Shown here: positions 34,763-43,827 of the stretch, piece after piece | Layout: every line of letters starts with the position of its first letter | How positions within the stretch are numbered: the stretch's first letter is position 1 | Assembly (NCBI GenBank): GCA_965228695.1 | Contig: CBDDIB010000002.1 | Span: 4,030,001-4,094,000 of the forward strand | Direction: 5' to 3' | Length of the DNA: 64,000 bases | Origin: JAJFJD01 sp965228695 | GTDB lineage: Bacteria > Pseudomonadota > Alphaproteobacteria > UBA8366 | Program-made: the position numbers and the translations under genes | The notes under the pieces: model-generated | The model's input: only the letters and a program-made list of their open reading frames with translations | Databases searched by the model: none | What the model was told of the DNA's origin: nothing

Positions 34763-34872
34763 GGCGCGTGTTCTCCCTGCTTAGGATCGGGCACAACTTT
34801 ACCCATCAACAATTCTGTTGATTCACGCCACCACTGACAAGCGCCGTTGGCGGATATCGCCCGAAAGTCGGT

Positions 34873-35235
34873 TTATCGGCTGTAGAAACCGCCCGAATGG
34901 CGACGCCAATCCACCGCGTTGCCCGACAGCACCATGATGCGACCCAGATCGACATCACCCAGGAAGCATTGCGCCATGATATGGCCGCCAGCACGCAAGC
35001 CGTGGTCTTCGCATCGAACCTCCTTGTTCGAGACAATGGTGCGAAGATAGCTCTTGGCCGTGCTGCCGGCGCGCGTGGTCATCTCCGGTGCATCAATGCC
35101 CCAAAGACGGATCGGTTTGCCGGCAACGACGATCGAATCGCCGTCGATAATGGTCGGACGCCCCTCCAGCGTCTCCGCCTGTACTGCTGCCAACGGCAGA
35201 CAGATCGCAAGCAGAACAAATAGCCCCCGTATCAT
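34873..35235 (-). CDS. Secreted thermonuclease-like (SNase) protein
   Basis: A 120-residue protein with a signal peptide (LFVLLAICLPLAAVQA) and a short SNase OB-fold: IIDGDSIVVAGKPIRLWGIDAPEM has the catalytic Asp/Arg region, RAGSTAKSYLRTIV follows, and VRCEDHG...CFLGDVDLGRIMVLSGNAVDW closes it. The catalytic Glu and second Arg of staphylococcal nuclease are not both obvious, so activity is uncertain. It is monocistronic. Confidence 0.75.
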   Translation of the reverse strand: MIRGLFVLLAICLPLAAVQAETLEGRPTIIDGDSIVVAGKPIRLWGIDAPEMTTRAGSTAKSYLRTIVSNKEVRCEDHGLRAGGHIMAQCFLGDVDLGRIMVLSGNAVDWRRHSGGFYSR

Positions 35236-35342
35236 GCGGAAATGCTACGCAATCCACGCAATCAAGTCATTGTTCTTGTTTAAAATTTTTAGAAAAATGC
35301 AAGCGAAATGCCGCCAATTTCCGGCAGGAATCCACGCATGCG

Positions 35343-36704
35343 CTAGGCACAGAGCGCAGTCAGCGCCCGCACGTCATCAACGCTATCGAGCTTCCAAATC
35401 AACGCACAAAGTTCGCCGGCGCGATCGGCACCGATGACCGGCGATGCGTTGGCCAAAAATTTCGCCTCCATCGCCTCGTCCGTCATGGGATTACCGACCG
35501 TGCCGCTCGCATGCGCGACGAAGGTTTCGTGCTTCTCTCCGGATACCGTGATGACGCTTGCCCGCGCCTGGTCCTTCTGCAGCGCCTCGTCGGTCGCCAC
35601 GGCGACCTTGCGCCGAAGCGCGATCGCGTCCTCAGAGGTTGCCCGCGCGTCGCTGAACTGGGCGATCCCCGCGGCCCGGTCCAGAAAGGACACCGCCGCG
35701 GTATGCGTCAGGCTGAACTTGGACTTCAGACCCGTCTGCGGTTCCTCCACACCGGTAATCGTCACCGCATGGGGATGCACCCGAAGTTCGACCGACGCCA
35801 CATCGGCCGCATCGACACCCGATGTCTTGCCAAGCTCGACCATGGCGTCGATGGTCGGATGCAGGACGATGCCGCAGGCATAGGGTTTATGTCCGTTACG
35901 TGTGATTTCCCACCGGTCGCCCAACCCGTCGAGGATACGGTCTTGATCGGTTTCCGTGCTGTAAATCCGGCAGAAGCCTTTCTTGCCTTCTAATATCTCG
36001 TCACTGCTGTCGAAATCGCGCTCGGCCAGCAACCCCGCCAGCACACCGTTGTACCCTGCCTTTCCCGCGTGAAACGACTTGCACATGGTGCCGCGGTTCT
36101 GCTGCATGCCGGCGGCCTGCGTGGTCGCGATCCCCAAAGCATGAACGGTACGCTGCGCATCCAATCCCAGAAGCCGCGCTGACGCCGCCCCCGCCGCGAT
36201 GGACCCGAGCGTCCCCGTCAAATGCCAGCCCCCGTTGTGATGTTCCGGTGCGGCCTGCCCGGCCCGCACGCCCGCTTCGAAACCCGCGGCATAGGCCACG
36301 ATAAGCGTTGCGCCATCGACCGCCTTGCGATCGGCCAAGGCGAATAGCGCCGACAGGATCGGCGAACTGGCGTGCAGCACGACACCCGCCATATGGGTAT
36401 CGTCGAAATCAAGCATATGGCCCATCTGCCCGTTGGCGATCGGCGCATCCAGAACGCCGAGTTTCAGGTTGCGGCCGAAAACAGTGGCTTGCGCCATCCC
36501 GCTGACCTCTTCGAGGACGGACAGCAATTTTGTGATGGTGGGATGATCGCTCCCGGAGAGGGCGCAGCCGATCCAGTCAAGAACACCCCGGCGCGCGGCC
36601 CGCACCGCCTCGTCCGGCAAATCTTCCAGCCGCAGCGGCGACAAAAACGCACACAAATCCTTCGTGATATTGAGATCGAGTTCGGCAGCACCATAATCGG
36701 CCAT
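35343..36704 (-). CDS. MmgE/PrpD family protein (2-methylcitrate dehydratase-like)
   Basis: A 453-residue protein. RGVLDWIGCALSGSDHPT (about 37-54), FDDTHMAGVVLHASSPILSALFALA (about 101-125) and the central YAAGFEAGVRAGQ are the family signature. The Cys/His-rich active site of PrpD is conserved in outline (HPTID, LRVHPHA). Enzymes of the family include cis-aconitate decarboxylase, 2-methylcitrate dehydratase and iminodisuccinate epimerase, so the substrate is open. I use ATG 36704 because of AGGAGAGG just upstream. Confidence 0.85.
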   Translation of the reverse strand: MADYGAAELDLNITKDLCAFLSPLRLEDLPDEAVRAARRGVLDWIGCALSGSDHPTITKLLSVLEEVSGMAQATVFGRNLKLGVLDAPIANGQMGHMLDFDDTHMAGVVLHASSPILSALFALADRKAVDGATLIVAYAAGFEAGVRAGQAAPEHHNGGWHLTGTLGSIAAGAASARLLGLDAQRTVHALGIATTQAAGMQQNRGTMCKSFHAGKAGYNGVLAGLLAERDFDSSDEILEGKKGFCRIYSTETDQDRILDGLGDRWEITRNGHKPYACGIVLHPTIDAMVELGKTSGVDAADVASVELRVHPHAVTITGVEEPQTGLKSKFSLTHTAAVSFLDRAAGIAQFSDARATSEDAIALRRKVAVATDEALQKDQARASVITVSGEKHETFVAHASGTVGNPMTDEAMEAKFLANASPVIGADRAGELCALIWKLDSVDDVRALTALCA

Positions 36705-36826
36705 TTTTTCCTCTCCTATCTGTCGATCGACGGCGTGAAACTTTACATCGCTGCCCGCCACCGTAAACCGGCAACTATCCGCGGACGCCCCGACTGTCCT
36801 AGAATACGCGGCCTAGGAGATCGACC

Positions 36827-38434
36827 ATGCACACTGTCGGAACTTTCGACTATATCGTCGTCGGCGCAGGTTCGGCGGGATGCGTCCTCGCCAACCGCTT
36901 GAGCGAAGATCCCAACACCTCGGTGCTCTTGCTGGAGGCCGGCGGTAACGACAATTACATCTGGATTCACATCCCGGTGGGTTACCTGTATTGCATGGGC
37001 AATCCGCGCACCGACTGGGGGTTCGAGACCGAAGCCGAATCCGGCTTGAACGGTCGGTCGCTCGCCTACCCGCGCGGCAAGGTCCTCGGCGGCTGTTCGT
37101 CGATCAACGGCATGATCTATATGCGGGGCCAGTCGCTCGACTACGACCAATGGCGGCAGTTGGGCAATGTCGGCTGGGGCTGGGATGACGTGCTGCCCTA
37201 CTTCAAAAAAAGCGAGGATCACTACGCCGGCACCGACGCCATTCACGGCAGCGGCGGCGAATGGCGGGTCGAGGAACAACGGCTGTCCTGGGAAATCCTG
37301 GACGCCTTCCGCGAAGCCTGCGATCTGGAGGGCATCCCGAAGATTCGCGATTTCAACGGCGGCAACAATCTCGGATGCGCCTACTTCCAGGTCAATCAGC
37401 GGCGCGGCTGGCGCTGGAACACGGCAAAGGGATTCCTGAAGCCCGCCCGGAAACGCCCAAATCTCGAAGTAATGACCCATGCCCAGGCCGACCGGCTGTT
37501 AATGAGCGGCAAGCGCACGACCGGCATCCAATTCGACCGCAAAGGCGCGGCCTGCGAGGCGCATGCGCGGCGCGAGGTGATCCTCGCCGCCGGCGCGATC
37601 GGCTCGCCGCAGTTGCTGCAGCTTTCCGGAATCGGCCCCGGGAAGGTCCTTTCGGCGCAGGGTATCGATCCCGTGCACGACCTGCCCGGTGTCGGCGAAA
37701 ACCTGCAAGACCATCTGCAAATCCGCTGCGCCTATAAGGTCAGCGGCGTGAAGACGCTGAACGAGCGCGCAAACAGCATCGCCGGCAAGGTCGGCATCGC
37801 GATGGAGTATTTGTTGAACCGCTCCGGTCCGATGTCGATGGCGCCAAGCCAGCTCGGCGCTTTCGCGAAATCGGATCCGGCGTTGGAGATGCCGGACTTG
37901 CAATATCACGTCCAGCCGCTGACGCTGGAGAAATTCGGCGACCCGCTTCATCCCTTCCCCGCCTTCACCGCCAGCGTCTGCAACCTACGGCCGGAAAGCC
38001 GCGGCACCGTGCACCTGAAATCGCCCGATCCGCGCGTCCAACCGGCGATCCAGCCTAACTACCTTTCGGCCGGCCACGACCGCCGGACCGCCGCCGCCGC
38101 CGTTCGATTGACCCGCCGTATCGTCGCGCAGGCGCCGTTGGCGAAATACCGTCCCGAAGAATTCAAACCGGGGCCCGGCTACGAGACCGACGAAGACCTC
38201 GCCCGCGGCGCCGGCGACATCTCCACCACGATCTTTCACCCCGTCGGCACCGCCAAAATGGGACAGGATGCGATGGCCGTGGTCGACGAAAGGCTGCGGC
38301 TCCGTGGCATGACGGGCCTAAGAGTGGTCGACGCCTCCGTCATGCCGACGATCACGTCGGGAAACACCAACGCACCGGTCATCATGATCGCTGAGAAGGC
38401 GTCGGAGATGATCAAGCAGGATTCGGCGGCATAG
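36827..38434 (+). CDS. GMC-family FAD oxidoreductase (choline dehydrogenase-like)
   Basis: A 535-residue flavoenzyme. The FAD-binding start reads DYIVVGAGSAGCVLANRLSED, GMC signature 1 is PRGKVLGGCSSINGMIYMRGQ (about 84-104), signature 2 is GAIGSPQLLQLSGIGPG (about 259-275), and the active-site His/Asn pair lies in IFHPVGTAKMG and SGNTNAPVIMIAEKASEMI. The family oxidises alcohols. ATG 36827 follows TAGGAG at 7 bases. It is divergent from the MmgE/PrpD gene. Confidence 0.92.
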   Translation: MHTVGTFDYIVVGAGSAGCVLANRLSEDPNTSVLLLEAGGNDNYIWIHIPVGYLYCMGNPRTDWGFETEAESGLNGRSLAYPRGKVLGGCSSINGMIYMRGQSLDYDQWRQLGNVGWGWDDVLPYFKKSEDHYAGTDAIHGSGGEWRVEEQRLSWEILDAFREACDLEGIPKIRDFNGGNNLGCAYFQVNQRRGWRWNTAKGFLKPARKRPNLEVMTHAQADRLLMSGKRTTGIQFDRKGAACEAHARREVILAAGAIGSPQLLQLSGIGPGKVLSAQGIDPVHDLPGVGENLQDHLQIRCAYKVSGVKTLNERANSIAGKVGIAMEYLLNRSGPMSMAPSQLGAFAKSDPALEMPDLQYHVQPLTLEKFGDPLHPFPAFTASVCNLRPESRGTVHLKSPDPRVQPAIQPNYLSAGHDRRTAAAAVRLTRRIVAQAPLAKYRPEEFKPGPGYETDEDLARGAGDISTTIFHPVGTAKMGQDAMAVVDERLRLRGMTGLRVVDASVMPTITSGNTNAPVIMIAEKASEMIKQDSAA

Positions 38435-38587
38435 CGGGCTCAGCCCGTGTTTACGCGGCCGGGTCGCTGTATGTCCCGCATCCAGATGCCACATATAGTT
38501 GCGTAGCGTCGATGTTTCTATCGTAGTTCATCATGCATTAATAAAGTTGCCCGTATCTTACGCTCTGCTTCGCGAAGGCATGTGTAA

Positions 38588-40357
38588 ATGACGGTCCTGC
38601 AAAAAGAAATCCGCACGGGAATCGCGCAAAAGGTCCCCAATCCGACGATCCAGGGCCTTTACCGGAGTTGGAAGTCGCTGTGCGTGGACGGCCGTCTTCC
38701 GTCGCCGGGGGACCTTAATCCCGCCAAACTGGACTGGTGCAATCAGAACTTGATGCTGTTGCGACGCATCGATGATGGCGATTTCGAGTATCTCTACTAC
38801 GGGCTTGCGATCTCTTCGATCTCAAAATTCGACATGACCGGAAAGCGCGTGTCCGATTTCGACAGCGAGGTTGGCGAGTTTTTCCGGCAGAAATACATCG
38901 AATGCCTGGAGACGCGCCGCCCGGTCTATACCAAACATCACGGCCAGCATGCCGTCGCCGTGACCAGTTGGGAACGGCTTCTGATGCCGTTGGAGACCGA
39001 CACCGGCGAGTCCTACGTCCTGGCGTATAACCAACCGATCGAGCTGCGCCACGAGCTTCTCGAAAGCGTGTTGGATTCCTCGACGAACGGAATCGTCTTC
39101 TACCGCGCCGAACGGAACGACGCCGGCGAACTGGCCGGCTTCGAGATCGCGACGATGAACCAAGCGGCGGAAGATATTCCGCTCTCCGGCACAGATACGT
39201 TGAAGGAAACGCATCTTTCCGCCACCACGAACACGCGGTTGTTCGGCCGGTTGCGCGACGTCGTCGAAACCGGGGACCCGCAAAGCTTCGAGTTCGACGC
39301 GGAATTCCACGGCATTGTTCTCAGCTACCGGATCAATGCCGCCAAGACGGGCGACGGCGTCACGGTCACCTTCACCGACATCACCGAACTGGTCCGGCAG
39401 GCCTTTCAGGCGAGAACACTGAACGTGGAACTCGGCGAGAAGGCGACCGCCCTCGAGGAATTGATCACCGCGCTACAGGCGGAAGTGGCGGCCCGGAAAC
39501 AGGCGGAAAACAAACTCGCCGTCGCCGCGCAGGAGTTGCGGCGGTCGAACCTCGAATTGGAGGAATATGCTTCCCGCGCGTCCCACGACCTTCGGGGGCC
39601 GTTGCGTAGCCTGAAGGAGGTTATCAGTTGGGTCGTCGAGGACATCGGCAACGAGATCGACGCGGACACCACGGACAACCTAAAGCTCATGGACCGCATG
39701 ACTGACCGGATGGACGCCTTGGTCACCAGCTTGCTGGATTACGCGCGCGCCGGGCAGACGAAGCAGACCGTCACCACGGTGGACTGTGGCGTGCTGTTCC
39801 AGGAACTGTTCGAAATGGTCGTCGGATCGCGAAAGTTCAAACTCACGCTGCATGGCGAAATGCCGACCCTGAAAACCGCGCGCACGCCGATGGAGCAGGT
39901 CTTCCGCAACCTGTTCGAAAACGCGATCAAACACCATGATCGGGACACCGGCGCCGTCGACATTTCCGTGCGGGAAACCAGAGAATTCTTCGAATTTTCC
40001 GTTTCCGACGACGGGCCCGGCGTTCCCGCCGAACATCAGGACCGCGTCTTCGAAATGTTCCAGACCCTGCGGCCGCGTGACGATGTCGAGGGCAGCGGCA
40101 TGGGCCTTGCGCTGGTTAAGAAGATCATCAACGCCAAAGGCGGGGAAATCTGCATCGAATCGGTTGAAGGCGCACGCGGTACAAGCTTCCATTTCCAATG
40201 GCCGAAAGAATGGACCGCGTCGACGGGTTTCGAGGCGACGCTTGAACCGGCCCAGGAAACCAACGGCAGCTTGGTAGGTGCGGTCGACGCCCTGTCCGCG
40301 CAATTGGCTGTTTCTTCGGCAAAAGACCAAATCGACGTCCGGAAAGGATTCCAATGA
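38588..40357 (+). CDS. Sensor histidine kinase with N-terminal PAS-type domains
   Basis: A 589-residue cytosolic kinase. Residues about 10-160 form a PAS_5/PAS-like domain (LNPAKLDWCNQNLMLLRRID), 165-290 a PAS domain (ESVLDSSTNGIVFYRAE...). A coiled-coil (about 300-345) leads to the dimerisation helix with the phosphoacceptor His in EYASRASHDLRGPLRSL (about 331). ATPase motifs: N box NLFENAIKHH, DDGPGVP, GSGMGLALVKK. The HDLRGPL box is that of the phytochrome-type kinases. Its TGA overlaps the next ATG by 4 bases, so the response regulator below is its partner. Confidence 0.9.
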   Translation: MTVLQKEIRTGIAQKVPNPTIQGLYRSWKSLCVDGRLPSPGDLNPAKLDWCNQNLMLLRRIDDGDFEYLYYGLAISSISKFDMTGKRVSDFDSEVGEFFRQKYIECLETRRPVYTKHHGQHAVAVTSWERLLMPLETDTGESYVLAYNQPIELRHELLESVLDSSTNGIVFYRAERNDAGELAGFEIATMNQAAEDIPLSGTDTLKETHLSATTNTRLFGRLRDVVETGDPQSFEFDAEFHGIVLSYRINAAKTGDGVTVTFTDITELVRQAFQARTLNVELGEKATALEELITALQAEVAARKQAENKLAVAAQELRRSNLELEEYASRASHDLRGPLRSLKEVISWVVEDIGNEIDADTTDNLKLMDRMTDRMDALVTSLLDYARAGQTKQTVTTVDCGVLFQELFEMVVGSRKFKLTLHGEMPTLKTARTPMEQVFRNLFENAIKHHDRDTGAVDISVRETREFFEFSVSDDGPGVPAEHQDRVFEMFQTLRPRDDVEGSGMGLALVKKIINAKGGEICIESVEGARGTSFHFQWPKEWTASTGFEATLEPAQETNGSLVGAVDALSAQLAVSSAKDQIDVRKGFQ

Positions 40358-40734
40358 AAACCCGCGTACTTGTTATCGATGACGACGAAATCGATCGGAC
40401 GGCCCTCAAGCGCAAACTCAAGAAGTGGCGCCGGCGTATCACTTTTCTGGAAGCCAAGGACCGCGACGAAGCCCTTCGGATCGTAAACGAGGAATCGCCG
40501 GATGTGATCTTCTGCGACTGGGCCTTGGCCCCGTATCGCGACGGGTTGGAATTCGTCAGTTGGGTGCGCGAGCACGAGGCGGATAACGATAACGCCACGC
40601 CGATCGTTATCGTATCCGGATATCTCGATGAAACACTGGTTTCGGACTCGATGCGCTGCGGCGCCGACGCCGCCCTCGAAAAACCGGTAGACCCGGAACA
40701 GCTGCGCTGGACCATGGACGACCTCGGCGTCTAG
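40354..40734 (+). CDS. Single-domain response regulator
   Basis: A 126-residue receiver. VLVIDDDEIDRTALKRKLKKW gives the acidic triad, IFCDWALAP contains the phospho-Asp (about 53), VIVSGYLDETLV the switch Ser/Thr and LEKPVDPE the Lys. It is coupled to the kinase gene by ATGA. No output domain, so it signals by protein contact or phosphorelay. Confidence 0.92.
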   Translation: MKTRVLVIDDDEIDRTALKRKLKKWRRRITFLEAKDRDEALRIVNEESPDVIFCDWALAPYRDGLEFVSWVREHEADNDNATPIVIVSGYLDETLVSDSMRCGADAALEKPVDPEQLRWTMDDLGV

Positions 40735-40741
40735 GCCGCCG

Positions 40742-41845
40742 TCATTCCCATGGCATGAGCGAGACGTGTATCACGCCTTCGCTGGCGCCCACCGCCTTGA
40801 TGGCCTTGTCCGTATCCTTCAACCCGTACCGGTGGGTTGTGATCAGATCGAGCGGGAACCGGTCCGACGTGAGTTGTTCCAGCGCCAATTCGCAGGACTG
40901 GTAGTTATGCCCCCGCGCGCTCTTGATCGTGATGTATTTGTTGGTGACCTTGCCCACCGGGAACTCGGGAAAAGTCTGCAACTCGCCCTGCAGCAGCAGC
41001 GTACCGCCCTTGCGCTTCAGTGAATCGATGCCGAGCGGAATCGGCTTCGTGCCGCCGCCCGCCGTACAATCCAACGCCACGTCGACGCCGTCGCCGCCGG
41101 TAATGTCCATGATCCGCTCGAGCGGGTCTTCCCGGTCCACGTTGATCACGTGATCGGCGCCAAGCTCCTGCGCCACATGCAGTCGCGCCTCGTCTCTGTC
41201 CGTGCCCGTGACAATGATCAAGGATGCACCCGCCTGACGGCACGCCACGGTCTGTGACAGGCCCTGCTGACCCGGTCCTTGGACCAGAACGGCCGAGTTG
41301 TAGCCGACCTCGCAATCGAACAACGCCCATTGAACGCCATTGGCCATCGGCGTGACGATACTCGCCAGTTCCGGTGTTATGCCCCGTGGAACCTTATGCA
41401 CGATCGCATTCCAGGGCAGGTACATGTATTGGGAAAATCCGCCCCAAAGAAAAGGGGGATTGTCCGACGTGGTATAACCGTACCGTCGCGCGTCGGGATT
41501 GCGGCGCCAATCGGTTGCGGCGCATAGCCGGTAATCGCCCTGATGGCACCATTCGCATTGCAGACACGGCAGATAATGCTCGACGAAGACGAGATCGCCC
41601 TCCTTCACACCCTTACGTTCCTGGAAGGTGCGCCGCGCCTTGACGATCGTGCCGATATTCTCGTGGCCCATGATGACCGGCGACTCGATGGGCGGTTTCG
41701 CATAGAACTTCACATCCGTGCCGCAAATGCCGGCCGCCTCCATGCGCAGAAGCGCACCGTCTTCGGGAATATCGGGCATCGGAAACTCGCGCAATTCAGT
41801 CTGATGCGCGCCGGTCCGGACCGCCGCCAATACGTGTTCCGCCAT
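40742..41845 (-). CDS. Zinc-dependent medium-chain alcohol dehydrogenase
   Basis: A 367-residue MDR enzyme. Catalytic zinc: GICGTDVKFY (about 37-46) and GHENIGTI; structural zinc: HYLPCLQCEWCHQGDYRLC with four Cys. NAD loop VLVQGPGQQGLSQTVA near 188, where the usual GxGxxG reads GPGQQG. A Trp/Tyr-rich insert (TDWRRNPDARRYGYTTSDNPPFLWGGFSQYMYLPW) follows the zinc motif. It precedes (on the minus strand, it is downstream of) the Rieske ferredoxin gene, 69 bases apart. Confidence 0.88.
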   Translation of the reverse strand: MAEHVLAAVRTGAHQTELREFPMPDIPEDGALLRMEAAGICGTDVKFYAKPPIESPVIMGHENIGTIVKARRTFQERKGVKEGDLVFVEHYLPCLQCEWCHQGDYRLCAATDWRRNPDARRYGYTTSDNPPFLWGGFSQYMYLPWNAIVHKVPRGITPELASIVTPMANGVQWALFDCEVGYNSAVLVQGPGQQGLSQTVACRQAGASLIIVTGTDRDEARLHVAQELGADHVINVDREDPLERIMDITGGDGVDVALDCTAGGGTKPIPLGIDSLKRKGGTLLLQGELQTFPEFPVGKVTNKYITIKSARGHNYQSCELALEQLTSDRFPLDLITTHRYGLKDTDKAIKAVGASEGVIHVSLMPWE

Positions 41846-41914
41846 GCTTGATGCCTCTTCAAATGACCCGTCCGGTCATTCTAGTACGAGATGCGAAAGA
41901 GGGAGAAACGGCGA

Positions 41915-42232
41915 TTATGGCGCGATCAGCACACGGCCGCCGCGTACCGTCACCGCATAGGTCTTGATCGGGACATAGCAGGGCGGCTTCACGACCTCCC
42001 CGGTGCGGATGTCGAAACACCCCGCGTGAAAGTCGCACTCGATCACGAATCCGTCCAGGAAGCCCTCCGACAAAGACCCGGGACCATGGGTGCAGAGGTC
42101 GTCCGTCACATAGAATACGCCATCGACCTGGTACACCGCGACGGTGAGGTCCGCTGTCTCGACCCTCAACGCCTCGCCGTCGGCGACATCAGCCGTCGCG
42201 CACAGGTCGATCAACGTTTCCGCCTTACTCAT
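41915..42232 (-). CDS. Rieske [2Fe-2S] ferredoxin
   Basis: A 105-residue electron carrier of the aromatic dioxygenase type. The cluster ligands are a textbook CTHGPGSL (Cys47, His49) and CDFHAGCFD (Cys66, His69). It is divergent from the Rieske oxygenase at 42416, sharing the 183-base gap, and is likely its redox partner, together with a reductase not seen here. On its strand a frame stays open upstream to 43312, but this is an antisense shadow of the oxygenase gene. Confidence 0.92.
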   Translation of the reverse strand: MSKAETLIDLCATADVADGEALRVETADLTVAVYQVDGVFYVTDDLCTHGPGSLSEGFLDGFVIECDFHAGCFDIRTGEVVKPPCYVPIKTYAVTVRGGRVLIAP

Positions 42233-42415
42233 TCCCCTATCCCTGCTTTGCGCCGCACCGGCGCGAACTCGCCCAACTGCATGCGTTTTGCCATAATTGG
42301 ACGCATGATCCGCATGGCAACGCCACAGGCCCGTTATTATCGGACATGAGGTCGCGGTCAAGCGGACAGCCTTCCGGCGGCATCCGTTTGCCGGAACCGA
42401 AAAAGAGAGATGCAG

Positions 42416-43702
42416 ATGCTGCGCAACGACGTGAACAACCTTCTGACCCAAACCGGCCCGGGAACCCCCATGGGCGACATGTTCCGCCGGTACTGGATGC
42501 CGGTGCTGCTGGCCGCCGAATTGCCGGAGAACGACTGTTCGCCCGTGCGTGTTCAACTGCTCTCGGAGCGCTTGATCGCCTTCCGCGATACCGGCGGCAA
42601 ATACGGCCTGATCGATGAATTTTGCGCCCACCGGCGGGTCTCGCTCTGGTTCGGCCGCAACGAGGAGCACGGCATCCGCTGCCCTTATCACGGCTGGAAA
42701 TACGATGTGACGGGACAATGCGTCGAAGTGCCGTCCGAACCGGTGGAAAGCGGGTTCTGCGACAAGATTAAGCTCACCGCCTATCCCCTTGTAAAAATTG
42801 GCGACATCCTCTGGACCTACATGGGGCCCAAGGAACACCAGCCGCCCCTGCCGGAATGGGAATTCGCCCTCGTGCCGCCGGAACAGACCTACACGTCCAA
42901 GCGGCTGCAGGAATGCAATTGGCTGCAGGCGATGGAGGGTGGCATCGATTCCAGCCATGTCTCCTGGCTGCACGGGTCCAGCCTGAAAGCCGACCCGCTC
43001 TTCGTGGCGTCGAAAGGCAACGACTACAACCTCAATGACGCCAAACCGATGTTCGACGTCGTCGAGAATGACGGCGGCTTGTTCATCGGGGCCCGGCGGA
43101 ACGCGGAGGACGGCAAATACTATTGGCGCATCACCCCCTGGGTCATGCCGTGCTTTACCATGATCCCGCCGCGCGCAGACCATCCGATCCACGGCCATTT
43201 CTGGACCCCGATCGACGACGAGAATTGCTGGGCCTGGAGCTACGACTTTCATCCGGTCCGCGCACTGACGCCGGAAGAACGTCAAGCGATGATCGACGGG
43301 CACGGAATCCATTCCAAAAATATTCCCGGCACATACCGGCCGATGGCGAACAAGGACAACGACTACCTGATCGACCGCGCCGCGCAGAAGGCCGGCACGA
43401 CCTATAGCGGCGTCGAAGGAATCGCCATCCAGGACGCATCGCTACAGGAGAGCATGGGGCCGATCGTCGACCGCTCGAAGGAGAATCTGGTTTCGACCGA
43501 CAACGGCATCATCATGGCGCGCCGGCGGCTACAAAAGGCCGCGATCGCCCTGCGCGACGAAGGCGTTTCCCCACCGGGGGTCGATCCGGCGCATCAACGC
43601 GTCCGGTCCGCCGCGGTCGTCCTGCCGCCGGACCAGGCTTTCCAAGAGGTCTGCCGCGAGGAACTGACCGCCCGGCCGGGCGAGGCGATGGCGACGGTCT
43701 AA
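42416..43702 (+). CDS. Rieske non-heme iron oxygenase, alpha subunit (phthalate 4,5-dioxygenase-like)
   Basis: A 428-residue oxygenase. Rieske ligands are in EFCAHRRVSLWFGRN and IRCPYHGWKYD (about 68-95). The mononuclear Fe motif is in EGGIDSSHVSWLHGSS (Asp, two His at about 180-188) with a distal Asp later. The family attacks aromatic acids and ethers. I start at ATG 42416, 6 bases after GAGAG; an ATG at 42410 is too close. The C-terminal part has SAAVVLPPDQAFQEVCREEL, typical for the subgroup. Confidence 0.92.
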   Translation: MLRNDVNNLLTQTGPGTPMGDMFRRYWMPVLLAAELPENDCSPVRVQLLSERLIAFRDTGGKYGLIDEFCAHRRVSLWFGRNEEHGIRCPYHGWKYDVTGQCVEVPSEPVESGFCDKIKLTAYPLVKIGDILWTYMGPKEHQPPLPEWEFALVPPEQTYTSKRLQECNWLQAMEGGIDSSHVSWLHGSSLKADPLFVASKGNDYNLNDAKPMFDVVENDGGLFIGARRNAEDGKYYWRITPWVMPCFTMIPPRADHPIHGHFWTPIDDENCWAWSYDFHPVRALTPEERQAMIDGHGIHSKNIPGTYRPMANKDNDYLIDRAAQKAGTTYSGVEGIAIQDASLQESMGPIVDRSKENLVSTDNGIIMARRRLQKAAIALRDEGVSPPGVDPAHQRVRSAAVVLPPDQAFQEVCREELTARPGEAMATV

Positions 43703-43827
43703 GATCGTCCCCTCATCCTTCACTCTTCGAAAAGCAACCCTCACGGGCGCGTGATTTTGTTTCGAAAACGTAATGGAGTACCTTTTTAGTCTCCCATGCT
43801 CAGGGGCGAAACATTTGGAGGCCCATC

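Noticed and set aside
38435..38450. Small hairpin CGGGC-TCA-GCCCG after the GMC gene
   Set aside because: Stem of only 5 bp and no real T-run; not called as a terminator.
41915..43312. Very long minus-strand frame of 465 codons
   Set aside because: Only its last 105 codons are the Rieske ferredoxin; the rest is antisense to the well-supported Rieske oxygenase and has no family character.
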